NCBI GenBank assembly: GCA_002713145.1
Contig: PAVS01000023.1
Span: forward strand, 166,157 to 230,156
Reading direction: 5' to 3'
Length of the DNA: 64,000 nucleotides
Origin: Halobacteriovoraceae bacterium
GTDB lineage: Bacteria; Bdellovibrionota; Bacteriovoracia; Bacteriovoracales; Bacteriovoracaceae
The notes under the pieces are model-generated. The model worked only from the letters and a program-made list of their open reading frames with translations, did no database searches and was not told the DNA's origin. Positions 8,142 to 16,747 of the stretch are shown piece after piece. Positions within the stretch are counted from its first letter, which is position 1. Each line of letters opens with the position of its first letter. Both the position numbers and the translations under genes were made by a program.

Positions 8142-9620
8142 ATGAAAAATTTCATCTTATCTATCGATCAAGGTACGACCGGAACGACTGCTCTCCTCAT
8201 AGATGCAAAAAATTTTGAACTCATAGACAAAGTCAATCAAGAGTTTACGCAACACTTTCCTAAGCCGAGCTGGGTTGAGCATGACTTAGCTGAAATTTGG
8301 AAGTCTGTTGAAAATACAACGAAAGAAGTCCTTAAAAAAAATAGTGTTTCCGGAGATCAAATCAAGGCCATCGGTATCACCAATCAACGGGAAACGACTT
8401 GTGCCTTTAACAAAAAAGGACACCCTCTCGCTAAGGCCATCGTTTGGCAGGACAGAAGAACTCATGAGTATTGCAAAAAAAACACTGATGCCTATAAAAA
8501 ACTAAAAAAGAAAACCGGACTTCCTCTAGATCCTTATTTTTCGGGGACAAAGATGAATTGGTTACTTACAAACAATAAAGAAGTCTCATCCGCAGCAAAA
8601 AGCGATGACTTATGCCTGGGCACTATTGATTCTTTTCTCCTCTACAAAATGACGGATCATAAAGTTTTTGCAACTGAAGCCAGTAATGCTTCTCGGACAT
8701 TATTAATGGACCTAGACACCACTGATTGGTGTGACGAACTCCTTCGTTTTTTTGAAGTAAAAAAAGAGTTTCTTCCTAGAATCAATGATAGTTTTACACA
8801 TTTTGGTGAAACTAAAAATTTAAACTTTTTACCCGACGGCATCCCCATAAGCTGTATTCTAGGTGATCAGCAAGCGGCACTTTTTGGACAAGCAGGCTAT
8901 AAAGCCGGAGATCTTAAATGTACTTATGGAACCGGAGCATTTATTTTGCTTAATACCGGGGAAGAAAAAACCTATAGTCGCAATGGATTGCTCACAACAG
9001 TGGCCTATAAAAAAGATAACAAAACTTGTTATGCCCTTGAAGGAGCAAGTTATATAGCCGGGGCTGCCGTGCAGTGGTTAAGAGATAATCTTAATATGAT
9101 TGAGGATGCTCCTAGTGTGGAAAAGCTAGCCCGCTCTATAGAAGACTTCTCTCAAATGGAGCATTTGCTTTTTATGCCTTTTTTTACCGGCATCGCTTCT
9201 CCCTATTGGAACTCAGAAGCTAAAGCCTCAATCCTAGGAATCACTAGAGACACCAACAAAAATCATATCGCAAGAGCCTGTCTTGATGGAATCGCGCTAT
9301 CGATAAATGATTCTATCCAAGCGCTGATCGCTGATAGCCCGGAATCAGTTGCCGAAATAAGGGTCGATGGAGGAGCGAGTCTGAATGACCTACTTTGTGA
9401 AATTCAAGCTAGTTTTTCTCAAAAGAAAATTATTCGCCCTAAAGTGATTGAAACAACGGCTTATGGCGTGGCTCTGGGAGCTATTGTTGGCCTTGGGGAA
9501 ATTGAGCTCTCTAAAGTAAAAGATTTGTGGAAAGAGGACAAAGAATTCAATCCATCAAACGAAGATTATTTTAAAACCAAATCTCATCAGTGGACTGAAA
9601 CCATTAAGAAAATTTATTAA
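8142..9620 (+). CDS. glpK: glycerol kinase
   Basis: 492 aa, close to the typical 500. It phosphorylates glycerol with ATP to glycerol 3-phosphate in the cytoplasm. FGGY-kinase features: the N-terminal phosphate-binding loop SIDQGTTGTTALL, TNQRETT, WQDRRT, the GDQQAALFGQ motif in the middle, GTGAFILLNTG, and DGGASLNDLLCEIQA near the C-terminus. AAGGATT precedes the ATG. It follows the pilin-like gene closely and is closed by a hairpin terminator. No glpF or glpD is adjacent, so the source of glycerol or its downstream use cannot be read from the context. Confidence 0.96.
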   Translation: MKNFILSIDQGTTGTTALLIDAKNFELIDKVNQEFTQHFPKPSWVEHDLAEIWKSVENTTKEVLKKNSVSGDQIKAIGITNQRETTCAFNKKGHPLAKAIVWQDRRTHEYCKKNTDAYKKLKKKTGLPLDPYFSGTKMNWLLTNNKEVSSAAKSDDLCLGTIDSFLLYKMTDHKVFATEASNASRTLLMDLDTTDWCDELLRFFEVKKEFLPRINDSFTHFGETKNLNFLPDGIPISCILGDQQAALFGQAGYKAGDLKCTYGTGAFILLNTGEEKTYSRNGLLTTVAYKKDNKTCYALEGASYIAGAAVQWLRDNLNMIEDAPSVEKLARSIEDFSQMEHLLFMPFFTGIASPYWNSEAKASILGITRDTNKNHIARACLDGIALSINDSIQALIADSPESVAEIRVDGGASLNDLLCEIQASFSQKKIIRPKVIETTAYGVALGAIVGLGEIELSKVKDLWKEDKEFNPSNEDYFKTKSHQWTETIKKIY

Positions 9621-9655
9621 AAAAGCCTCTCATATTAAGAGGCCCATTTATTTAA
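9621..9655. terminator. bidirectional rho-independent terminator
   Basis: The hairpin GCCTCT (9625-9630), a 7-nt loop and AGAGGC (9638-9643) lies between the convergent glpK and the lipoprotein gene at 9675. Read on the minus strand the stem is followed by TTTTTT; on the plus strand by a weaker CCATTTATTT tail. It probably ends both transcripts. Confidence 0.85.
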
Positions 9656-9674
9656 TTCAATCTATATTACTGAT

Positions 9675-10553
9675 CTATTGATCGTCTTCATCCCAAGTGT
9701 TGTCTTGAACTGACAGTGTTGAAATATCCATGTCTAAGAGAGACATATCAACTGTTGTATCAATAATTTTTTCTTCTGTATCACTAGGATTGAGCTTACC
9801 ACCAGTTATTTTGGACTTACTATATGAATACAAAGTATTACTAAATCCTGAGCGCTCAAGTGAAGTTATATTTAAAGTAGCAAAGACTCCTTTGTAGGCT
9901 TCTGTACGGTTGGTGCAATTATTATCAACATCGCAATCTGAATGAGAGTAACTTCCCTCAAACTTTCCGGCCATCTCCATAACAATAACTTCTTCACCAA
10001 GATATTTAGCAAGATAAAGGGATCTAATATTTACATCCCCCATATTTTGAATGTCACTTGCATCAGCAGGTTTTTGTTTAGAAGGGAGGTTTTCTTTAGA
10101 AATATAATATTTATTATCTTTATCAAGTAGAGTTAAGCAAAGTTCTGACTCAGGAGTTACTTTGTTGATTTTCTCTTTCGTAAGTACTTTAAGATGATCT
10201 TTTTCTATTGAGTAAACTGTTTTTTCCGTTTCTTTAACTACCTGACACTCTTCTTCTTTGCTTTGACCTGTACTAGAATCCCAATCAAAAGCATAGTCAG
10301 TATCCTTTTCCTCGACAATAATTTGATCTCCAGGTCTTGGGTTCGTTCTCATCTTACTATTATTCATAAGCTTTACGGCTTGTTTCATGCTTAAATTTTT
10401 TATTTTTGAACATGCATCAGATTCATTACAAGGAAAAGAGCTATTACTGGTATCAAGTAGTGGCACTCTATCTTTCGAAGAGCCGGAACCACCAGACTTC
10501 TCACAACCGACAAAAACCATTCCCACCAGGGCCATCACTGCTAATTTTTTCAT
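9675..10553 (-). CDS. predicted lipoprotein, function unknown
   Basis: 292 aa. The N-terminus MKKLAVMALVGMVFVGC is a lipoprotein signal with Cys17 as the likely acylated residue, followed by a Gly/Ser linker. The mature protein is acidic and Lys/Asp-rich, with paired Cys in CNESDAC and CDVDNNC. No known domain is apparent. It lies 12 nt downstream of a disrupted secreted-protein gene (10566-11105) on the same strand and probably shares its promoter. A strong terminator follows. Confidence 0.75.
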   Translation of the reverse strand: MKKLAVMALVGMVFVGCEKSGGSGSSKDRVPLLDTSNSSFPCNESDACSKIKNLSMKQAVKLMNNSKMRTNPRPGDQIIVEEKDTDYAFDWDSSTGQSKEEECQVVKETEKTVYSIEKDHLKVLTKEKINKVTPESELCLTLLDKDNKYYISKENLPSKQKPADASDIQNMGDVNIRSLYLAKYLGEEVIVMEMAGKFEGSYSHSDCDVDNNCTNRTEAYKGVFATLNITSLERSGFSNTLYSYSKSKITGGKLNPSDTEEKIIDTTVDMSLLDMDISTLSVQDNTWDEDDQ

Positions 10554-10565
10554 ATGTATTCCTTT

Positions 10566-11105
10566 TTATTTGAAAATAACTTTTATACTTCCACCCACAT
10601 AGATCTTCTTTTTTGGATTATCATCTCCACGGGGAATATTTCCGATATAATCCGTATTTCTAATAACAGCAGGGCCTGCGCTAAATCTGTCATTGAGATT
10701 ATAGCGAATGCTTCCCACTTCTACGCGGTTAGCGTCTCGAGCGATCACTCTGGAGCGCCAGTCTCTTGGAGAGAGTTGTTTAAGATCTACAATATGAGAG
10801 TCAAAATCCAAATCCCATTTTTTTCGAAGCGTAATTGTGAAAGTCACCTCGTTATCTTGATTAAGATCATTTGTCTTAATTTCAACGAGCTCATAGAGAC
10901 CTCCGTCTGCAGAATTTATATATTCTTTTTCACGATCTTTATTTAAGCGGTAGTTATCAAGATCGAAATTCTCTCCCGTAAAATGGGTGACAATCTCTTC
11001 AACCACGTCCTTATCTTAAATATCCTCAAGCTTTAAATCCTGGGCCTTAACTCCAGTCACACCTAATACCACTGCTGACAAAACGAAACTTTTCAAACGA
11101 GTCAT
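10566..11105 (-). pseudogene. secreted protein gene interrupted by an in-frame TAA
   Basis: A frame of 180 codons starts at ATG 11105 after GGAAAG. It begins with a clear signal peptide (MTRLKSFVLSAVVLGVTG then VKAQD) and meets TAA at codon 30 (11018-11016). The same frame then continues for about 150 codons (through VVEEIVTHFTGENF) to its stop at 10566. The downstream part alone could start only at a GTG at 11006 and would lack the signal. A single C-to-T change of a CAA codon would explain the break. The remaining sequence is beta-rich and ends in GGSIKVIFK; family unknown. Sequencing error, a real recent mutation, or two small ORFs are all possible. Confidence 0.6.
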
Positions 11106-11184
11106 AATCTTTCCATTGTTAATGTTTTAGATCATTGTAGAGAATTGAGTGCAAGTTAGAAGAGGGCTTGAAATAAGTATAGAT

Positions 11185-11215
11185 GAGAAATAAAACTGTC
11201 TATTTTTTTGACAGT
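11185..11215 (-). terminator. possible terminator at the end of the ligA-radA operon
   Basis: The minus-strand hairpin ACTGTC / GACAGT (plus positions 11195-11200 and 11210-11215) has a 9-nt A-rich loop and is followed by TTTTATTTC. The stop codon of the lipoprotein gene lies at the stem/loop. Short stem, so moderate confidence. Confidence 0.45.
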
Positions 11216-11682
11216 GAAAGAACTTGTTTAAATTTATATTTTTTATCAATAAAATGACAAAGCTCATGAATATCCGGATGATCAATCGGGGGTTGCATGC
11301 AGGTGTTATAAACCTTACTAAAAATATAGCCCTTAAGGTCTTTCTTGTGAGCAGAGCAAGAAAACTTATAATTGACCATTTTATGCCCAGGATTTTTTGG
11401 ATCGGGCAAAAAAGTTCCTTTACCCAAAATGGGAAAGCCAAGTTGTTTTTCCATACAGTAATAAAAAGCATAAAGCTTTGGAGCTGTTTTCAGTATTCCC
11501 GATAAATTTCGGTAGGGGTCTGAAACACTTAGTAGTTTACGGTCTTTATCTGTCTTAATGCGAGAGACTTTATAGTTTAGAAAAAGATCGGGCTCTTCTT
11601 CAATAACAAAAAAATCTTGGGCGCAACTATATAAGAGTGTCGTGAGCACAAGAAAATAAAATATCGGGGAGCTCCCTAACAT
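11200..11682 (-). CDS. small lipoprotein, function unknown
   Basis: 160 aa. The signal MLGSSPIFYFLVLTTLLYSC ends in a lipobox with Cys20 as the probable acylated residue. The mature part has several Cys (YYCMEKQLGF, FSCSAHKKD, NTCMQPP, HELCHF) and a basic C-terminus; no known domain. The start lies 56 nt inside the 3' end of radA, an unusually long same-strand overlap, but AGGA stands upstream and no later start would keep the signal. It is the last gene of the HTH-barrel-ligA-radA operon. Confidence 0.7.
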   Translation of the reverse strand: MLGSSPIFYFLVLTTLLYSCAQDFFVIEEEPDLFLNYKVSRIKTDKDRKLLSVSDPYRNLSGILKTAPKLYAFYYCMEKQLGFPILGKGTFLPDPKNPGHKMVNYKFSCSAHKKDLKGYIFSKVYNTCMQPPIDHPDIHELCHFIDKKYKFKQVLSLSKK

Positions 11683-12967
11683 GACTAATTCCTATGACAT
11701 TTTTCCTTGCTTTAGTATAACCAAGAGATTTTTCCTTATCAACCACGACCATAAGATCATCTTTTTGGAGAAAGGATGGGTCTATTTCTCGTTTATCTGG
11801 ATAGATATGGCCAGAGAGCCCGACTTCTCCCAGCAAAAGAAAATTTCTCGTAAGGGGTCTTTGGGTAAATGCTTGATACATGGTAGCAATAATGGCCAGG
11901 TCCGATTCTTTCTCTTCTATGCTCAGACCTCTTAGAGTAGAAAGATACATTTCAACACTGTGAACCTTAATGCCTAAAAACTTTTGAAGAATACCTACGA
12001 GAATATTGAGACGTTCCTTATTCAGTCCACTGGTGATCATTTTAGGGACATGGGTGTTCTTTATTAACAGTGACTGTAATTCAACTGGAAAAGATCTTCG
12101 CCCTTTAATTTGTAAGCAGTACATACCAAAGCCTTGGTCAAACTTGCTTATAAAGTGTGAGTCAAGCTTGTCTAATGGAACAAGAGCCTGATCCCTGAAA
12201 GTAAAAAAACCTGCTTCACCCACCGGTCCAAATCTATTTTTTGAAGCCTCTAATATTCTATAATTTTGCTCACTATGACCTTTAAAAGAAAGCACGGTAT
12301 CCACCATATGTTCCAGTTGCTTTGGACCGGCGACATCTCCGCCTTTGGTTATATGACCCACAATCACGCAGGTCATTTTTCTTTCTTTCATAAAATTCAT
12401 GATTTGCAAGGTGAGTTCTTTAACCTGTTTTGTCGAACCCGCACCAGCGACTATCTCTTTGCTTCTCGTTGTTTGAATCGAATCAATGACGACAAACTCA
12501 GGTTGGACTTGCTTTATTTTTTCAATCATCGACTCCCATACACATTCATGGGTGATATAGAGATTTTTACTTCTGAGCTGTAAATTTCGTGCCCTCATGC
12601 CCACCTGCTCAACGGTCTCCTCTCCTGAGATATAGAGAGTTTTAAATGTATCAGCGATTTTATTACTTATCGTTATCAAAAGGGTGGACTTTCCTGCTCC
12701 CGGGGTACCCGTTAATAGCAAGAGTGATCCTTTAACCAGCCCTCCCCCTAACACATGATTAAATTCTGAACATCCCGTATCGATAACTTCTAACACTTTG
12801 CCTTTTAACTCAGCAACCGGCACAACAGGGCTACTTGAGTTTAGCTGAGTCTGCAAAAAAGCCTTCTTATCAATAAAGCTATTCCACTCATGGCACTGGG
12901 AGCATTGACCATACCATTTCACGCTCTCAAATTGACAGCTTTGACATACATACATTTCTTTTGACAT
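11627..12967 (-). CDS. radA: DNA repair protein RadA
   Basis: 446 aa, standard length. RadA is a RecA-related ATPase that promotes branch migration and processing of recombination intermediates. Visible in order: an N-terminal C4 zinc finger (CQSC ... CSQC), Walker A GTPGAGKST near residue 88, Walker B-like VVIDSIQT, the RadA-specific KNRFGPVGE motif near 245, and a C-terminal Lon-protease-like domain. Its ATG overlaps the stop of ligA by 1 nt (TAATG), so translation is coupled to the DNA ligase. Confidence 0.96.
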   Translation of the reverse strand: MSKEMYVCQSCQFESVKWYGQCSQCHEWNSFIDKKAFLQTQLNSSSPVVPVAELKGKVLEVIDTGCSEFNHVLGGGLVKGSLLLLTGTPGAGKSTLLITISNKIADTFKTLYISGEETVEQVGMRARNLQLRSKNLYITHECVWESMIEKIKQVQPEFVVIDSIQTTRSKEIVAGAGSTKQVKELTLQIMNFMKERKMTCVIVGHITKGGDVAGPKQLEHMVDTVLSFKGHSEQNYRILEASKNRFGPVGEAGFFTFRDQALVPLDKLDSHFISKFDQGFGMYCLQIKGRRSFPVELQSLLIKNTHVPKMITSGLNKERLNILVGILQKFLGIKVHSVEMYLSTLRGLSIEEKESDLAIIATMYQAFTQRPLTRNFLLLGEVGLSGHIYPDKREIDPSFLQKDDLMVVVDKEKSLGYTKARKNVIGISHVRELPDILFSCAHDTLI

Positions 12968-14853
12968 TACTTTCCTATAAGTTTGAAGAACTTTTCTTCG
13001 GAAATAATCGGAATATTGAGAGATTGAGCTTTTTTGAACTTTGAAGAACTACTTTGTTCATCATTGGTTATGAGGTAATCCGTTTCTCCACTGACACCAC
13101 TTTGAACGATGCCACCATTATCTTTTACAATCTTTTGAAGATCACTTCTTTTCATGGAGAGAGTCCCTGTAATGCAAAATTTCTTTCCCGCTATTTCGCT
13201 GTCTGAGTTAATTGCAAGGGGTGCATCGAGACTGAATCCGTAAGTCATTAATTTTTTTATCGTTTCTTTTTTGCTTTGAAGAGAATCTATAAATTCTTTA
13301 GCCGATTTTTCCGCAAACGATTCTATCTGAGTTAAATCTTGTACCGAGAGTTTAAGTATTTTCTCTATACTGTCATAGCCGGCCATCACAACTTTTTCAC
13401 ACTTGTTAAAGGCGCCTCCCGATATTCCAAGGCTAGCTAAAAATGTAATCAGATCAACATCTCGAGAGTTTTGAATATTTGTCACGATTTTATTGGCCAG
13501 CTTTTCTTTCACTTTATCTAACTCAAGTAGTTGCTCCACAGTTATGTCATAGAGAGAAGGGATATCAGTCACAAGCTTCTGCTTGATCAATTCTTCTAAT
13601 CGCTTAGAACTCAGGTCATCAATGCCAATTTTTTTAATATAATTTAAAATATCGTCTTTAATTTTATCCGGGCATAAATCATTGTGGCAAAAGAGCCTAA
13701 TATCCTCTACCGTGGTGGGTTCGGAGCAACTGGGACATTTTTCCGGATATTTAAAAGGTGATTTAGAAGAGTTTACCACTGAGAGAAACTTAGGAATCAC
13801 CTCTCCAGAGCGCACGATTTCAATCTCATCTTTTGCCTTTAATTGATGTTGTTCAACCATTCCAAAATTATGCAAGGTAACTCGTGAAACCATCGCCCCA
13901 CTTAATTCTACAGGCTCCACGTTGGCCACTGGAGTGAGAATTCCATTACGTGAAACCTGCCAGGATATTTTCTTAATGGTGGTGATTTTAGTATCCCCTT
14001 GAAACTTAAACGCCATTTTGTAACGAGGATGGTGAGCTGTTTCTCCTAGATTTGCATGTAAATCCAAGTCATTATAACTAAAGACCAATCCATCAATTAG
14101 GTAATCACCACTGGCCATAAATGATTTTGTCTCATCTAATCTTTGCTCAATATCACTTTCTTTTTTATGGAGATATACTTCTGGTGTGGAAAAGCCTAAC
14201 TTTTGTAAATATTGGAACTTTTTTTGCTCAGTCTCTAAGCTGTTATTTTCTTGAATTAACTCAAAGGCTTGAAAACTCAAATAACTCGATAAATGGGTAT
14301 TCTCTTTTCTCCCCAATAAGCCAGCGACTATATTTCGCTGTGATGTTGGCTTATCAAATCCTAGGGCCACCATTTCTTTGGAAAGGGCGACAAAGTTTTC
14401 TTCCGTGCAAAAGATTTCTCCTCTAATTTCACAGCTTATGTCATCGGTAAGAACTTTAGGTATATGGTCCATATGTAGGACTTTATTGGAAATATTTTCG
14501 CCATACTTTCCATCACCCCTTGTCTTAGCAATTTTAAATCTTCCCTTCTCATAAACAATAGAACAACTCGAGCCATCTATTTTAAAAGTTGAGATAAGAT
14601 CGTGACTGCCTTTCCAGCGCATAAGTTCTTCAAGTTTATAGGTCTTATTAAGTGAGAGCATTTTGCTCTCGTGTGCAATTTTTTTGGTATTAAATAAATC
14701 AGAGCCCACAAACTCTAACACTGAGTTATGTGGATCTAAGGCACGGAGTTCATCTTCTAATTGATCATATGAAGAATCAGAAATTTCAGGCTTACCTTGG
14801 TAATAAAGGTTTTTATGTTTGATTAAAAGTTTTTCTAACTCTTTAACTCTCAT
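12967..14853 (-). CDS. ligA: NAD-dependent DNA ligase
   Basis: 628 aa from ATG 14853, 1 nt after the stop of the upstream gene; a TTG at 14877 would add eight atypical residues. It seals nicks in DNA using NAD+. Features: the Ia-like N-terminus (YYQGKPEISDSSYDQLEDEL), the adenylation motif STFKIDGSSCS with the nucleophilic Lys, an OB fold, a zinc finger (CPSC ... C..DLC), helix-hairpin-helix repeats and a C-terminal BRCT domain (GKKFCITGTLS ... GETDYLITND). It is shorter than E. coli LigA (671 aa), with no missing domain apparent. A GGAGG lies rather far upstream. Confidence 0.95.
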   Translation of the reverse strand: MRVKELEKLLIKHKNLYYQGKPEISDSSYDQLEDELRALDPHNSVLEFVGSDLFNTKKIAHESKMLSLNKTYKLEELMRWKGSHDLISTFKIDGSSCSIVYEKGRFKIAKTRGDGKYGENISNKVLHMDHIPKVLTDDISCEIRGEIFCTEENFVALSKEMVALGFDKPTSQRNIVAGLLGRKENTHLSSYLSFQAFELIQENNSLETEQKKFQYLQKLGFSTPEVYLHKKESDIEQRLDETKSFMASGDYLIDGLVFSYNDLDLHANLGETAHHPRYKMAFKFQGDTKITTIKKISWQVSRNGILTPVANVEPVELSGAMVSRVTLHNFGMVEQHQLKAKDEIEIVRSGEVIPKFLSVVNSSKSPFKYPEKCPSCSEPTTVEDIRLFCHNDLCPDKIKDDILNYIKKIGIDDLSSKRLEELIKQKLVTDIPSLYDITVEQLLELDKVKEKLANKIVTNIQNSRDVDLITFLASLGISGGAFNKCEKVVMAGYDSIEKILKLSVQDLTQIESFAEKSAKEFIDSLQSKKETIKKLMTYGFSLDAPLAINSDSEIAGKKFCITGTLSMKRSDLQKIVKDNGGIVQSGVSGETDYLITNDEQSSSSKFKKAQSLNIPIISEEKFFKLIGK

Positions 14854-14854
14854 G

Positions 14855-16321
14855 TTAGAACGTAAACACGCCTCCAAACTTCAAAGAAGTATCTCTATAA
14901 CTAACTTCTGAATTAGAGCCACCAGTCTTTGCAGAATTATTAAGTACTTCAAAGGCACCCACAATTTTTATTAATGGACTCCAGTAATAATGAACACCTG
15001 CTTCGAAGGCCATAGATGAAACGGCATCTGTAGAGCCAAAAATATTATCTTCATCATTAAAATCCCCAAAAGGAAGAATTTCTCCGGAACCAAACACACG
15101 GATAGTTTTCTGCAGAGGAATACTCCCTCCCACACCTAAAAAGAATCCTGAGATCGAGTTAGTGCCAAAGCCATCGGTTGCTGATTTATCTAATTGATAG
15201 CTGTATTTCACCCAGCCACCATAGAGATTTACTTGTGGTCCATAGAAAAAGCCCATGGGTAGGTATTTATACCCGCCCCCAATTTTAAATGTTCCACTAT
15301 TTTGACCTGAAGTATCGGAGTCAGGACTCCCTGACTGACTATCGAGATTTCCAACCTGTCTTGAAAATTCTCCTATGGCAAAATAATTTCTCGTCATCCA
15401 AGCCTCGGCCTCTAAGTTAATGCCATAGATCAAACCTGCCATTTTGTTATTTCCTGAAACAGCAGAAGTGCTAGCGGTATGAGAGCCTAAGGAAAAGGCA
15501 ATGGTCAACTCACCGAGCTTCCCATAAGTATTGGCTTTTTCTTCTTCAAATCTTTTGTCATCAATGATTTTATTAGGGTTTACCTTTTCAAGTTTAATCC
15601 AGTCACCTGTATTAACTCTTCTATTAGTAGTATAGACTTTTATAATTCCTAAACCCTGTCCACTGGATTTGTTAAAAACTTTACCCTTGGCCAGCATAAT
15701 ATTATCCCACTCAACAACTTTTTTAAGCAGTGGGTGACGTTTTTTTGAAATCAGCCTTTTAACAATAAAGTCTTGGCCGATGCTTACATTTTTGTGGCCA
15801 GGAACCGTAAAAGTAACTTGCTCACCAAGAACGCCAACAACTTTTCCATCATAAGGTATGCTCGATTCATAGAGCTCCAGCCAATTACCTAATGTCGTCA
15901 TCACAAGATCTTCATTGACTTCATTGAGCAAGGCTTTTTCTTGTAGATAAATATCTTTTCCATTTTCTCCAATGACAGTCATTTCAACATTAATTTTATC
16001 AACTTCATATTCCAGTGAAACTCTAATTATCGTTCCCACCTTCAACCGATCCGCGACAGTTTTTAAAACATTTTCATCTCTTAAATAGGTTGAAAGCTTA
16101 TCTCTATACTTACTAAAAATTCCGATCACATCAGAGCTTGATTGATACTCACACCATTTCTCTTCGGTAAGTTTTGCTTCTAGGAGTTCAAAGATTTTAT
16201 AACCGAAAGAATTTCCTGCTGTATCCGTGATAGGCAAGAGCATACATCGGCGCATACTATAGCTTTCTGCGAAACTAAGTGTGGAAGCCAGAACTAAGAA
16301 TATAAGGAATACATTTTTCAT
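14855..16321 (-). CDS. exported protein with C-terminal beta-barrel-like domain
   Basis: 488 aa, signal peptide 1-18 (ending SFA). Residues about 20-170 look like a soluble periplasmic domain (RCMLLPITDTAGNSFGYKIF...), faintly like the FlgT/CsgG N-terminal fold. A middle segment has basic strands (FIVKRLISKKRH). From about 265 to the end there are alternating Gly/aromatic strands and a final GGVFTF, as in outer-membrane barrels. Start overlaps the HTH gene by 4 nt; ligA starts 1 nt after the stop. Family not recognised; its position in a DNA-repair operon is odd. Confidence 0.7.
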   Translation of the reverse strand: MKNVFLIFLVLASTLSFAESYSMRRCMLLPITDTAGNSFGYKIFELLEAKLTEEKWCEYQSSSDVIGIFSKYRDKLSTYLRDENVLKTVADRLKVGTIIRVSLEYEVDKINVEMTVIGENGKDIYLQEKALLNEVNEDLVMTTLGNWLELYESSIPYDGKVVGVLGEQVTFTVPGHKNVSIGQDFIVKRLISKKRHPLLKKVVEWDNIMLAKGKVFNKSSGQGLGIIKVYTTNRRVNTGDWIKLEKVNPNKIIDDKRFEEEKANTYGKLGELTIAFSLGSHTASTSAVSGNNKMAGLIYGINLEAEAWMTRNYFAIGEFSRQVGNLDSQSGSPDSDTSGQNSGTFKIGGGYKYLPMGFFYGPQVNLYGGWVKYSYQLDKSATDGFGTNSISGFFLGVGGSIPLQKTIRVFGSGEILPFGDFNDEDNIFGSTDAVSSMAFEAGVHYYWSPLIKIVGAFEVLNNSAKTGGSNSEVSYRDTSLKFGGVFTF

Positions 16322-16632
16322 AACGACTGTGGCATTTCTGGCAGAGTGTTTGTTTGAGATAAGAACTGGCCTTGCTCATATAGCTGAATAAGCATTTTGG
16401 CTTCATCCAACTCATGCTTTAACTTTTTATTTTGTTCAAGGAGTTCTTCTATTTTTTGAGCTTCTGATTCATTCGCTTCTTGAGGAGCTTGATAGTTTTT
16501 CACTAAAATATAATACTTCCCCCCATCATCTTTGAACGTCACTTTATTTGATTTAATATAACGACGCACAGTAGAGATCGATTTATCTTTATACTGGGCG
16601 AATTCTTGAATGCTTAACCATTTTTCATGCAT
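16318..16632 (-). CDS. small HTH protein with coiled coil
   Basis: 104 aa. Residues 1-45 (WLSIQEFAQYKDKSISTVRR then YIKSNKV) resemble a MerR/excisionase-type winged helix-turn-helix, with a likely beta-hairpin wing ending KYYILVKNY. Residues 55-90 form a Glu/Lys-rich coiled coil (KIEELLEQNKKLKHELDEAK). It is the first gene of an operon leading into the barrel protein, ligA and radA, so it may be an autoregulator of that operon, or a chromosome-associated factor. A promoter and an 11-bp motif lie upstream. Confidence 0.7.
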   Translation of the reverse strand: MHEKWLSIQEFAQYKDKSISTVRRYIKSNKVTFKDDGGKYYILVKNYQAPQEANESEAQKIEELLEQNKKLKHELDEAKMLIQLYEQGQFLSQTNTLPEMPQSL

Positions 16633-16668
16633 ATAACTATCCTTGTTATTTTTTGAGTAGTCATAAAT

Positions 16669-16697
16669 ATAGTAGTGAAAAGGGGCTAAATGTGCAA
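16669..16697 (-). promoter_or_regulatory. sigma70-like promoter for the HTH-ligA-radA operon
   Basis: On the minus strand TTGCAC (16692-16697), a 17-nt spacer and TACTAT (16669-16674) stand about 37 nt upstream of the ATG at 16632. The motif TTGAGTAGTCA (16653-16663 plus strand) lies at the expected start of transcription, an operator-like position. Confidence 0.5.
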
Positions 16698-16734
16698 AAT
16701 TTAAGTTTCGTTTCTCTTTAACTCAATACTCCCT

Positions 16735-16740
16735 TATAAT
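16735..16740 (+). promoter_or_regulatory. -10 box just upstream of the patatin gene
   Basis: A perfect TATAAT ends 7 nt before the ATG at 16748. No convincing -35 box is seen 17 nt upstream and no Shine-Dalgarno sequence precedes the ATG. If used, the transcript would start at or next to the ATG and be leaderless. Confidence 0.4.
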
Positions 16741-16747
16741 AGTGATC

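Noticed and set aside
11016..11018. Recoded stop (selenocysteine or pyrrolysine)
   Set aside because: The codon is TAA, which is not used for either.
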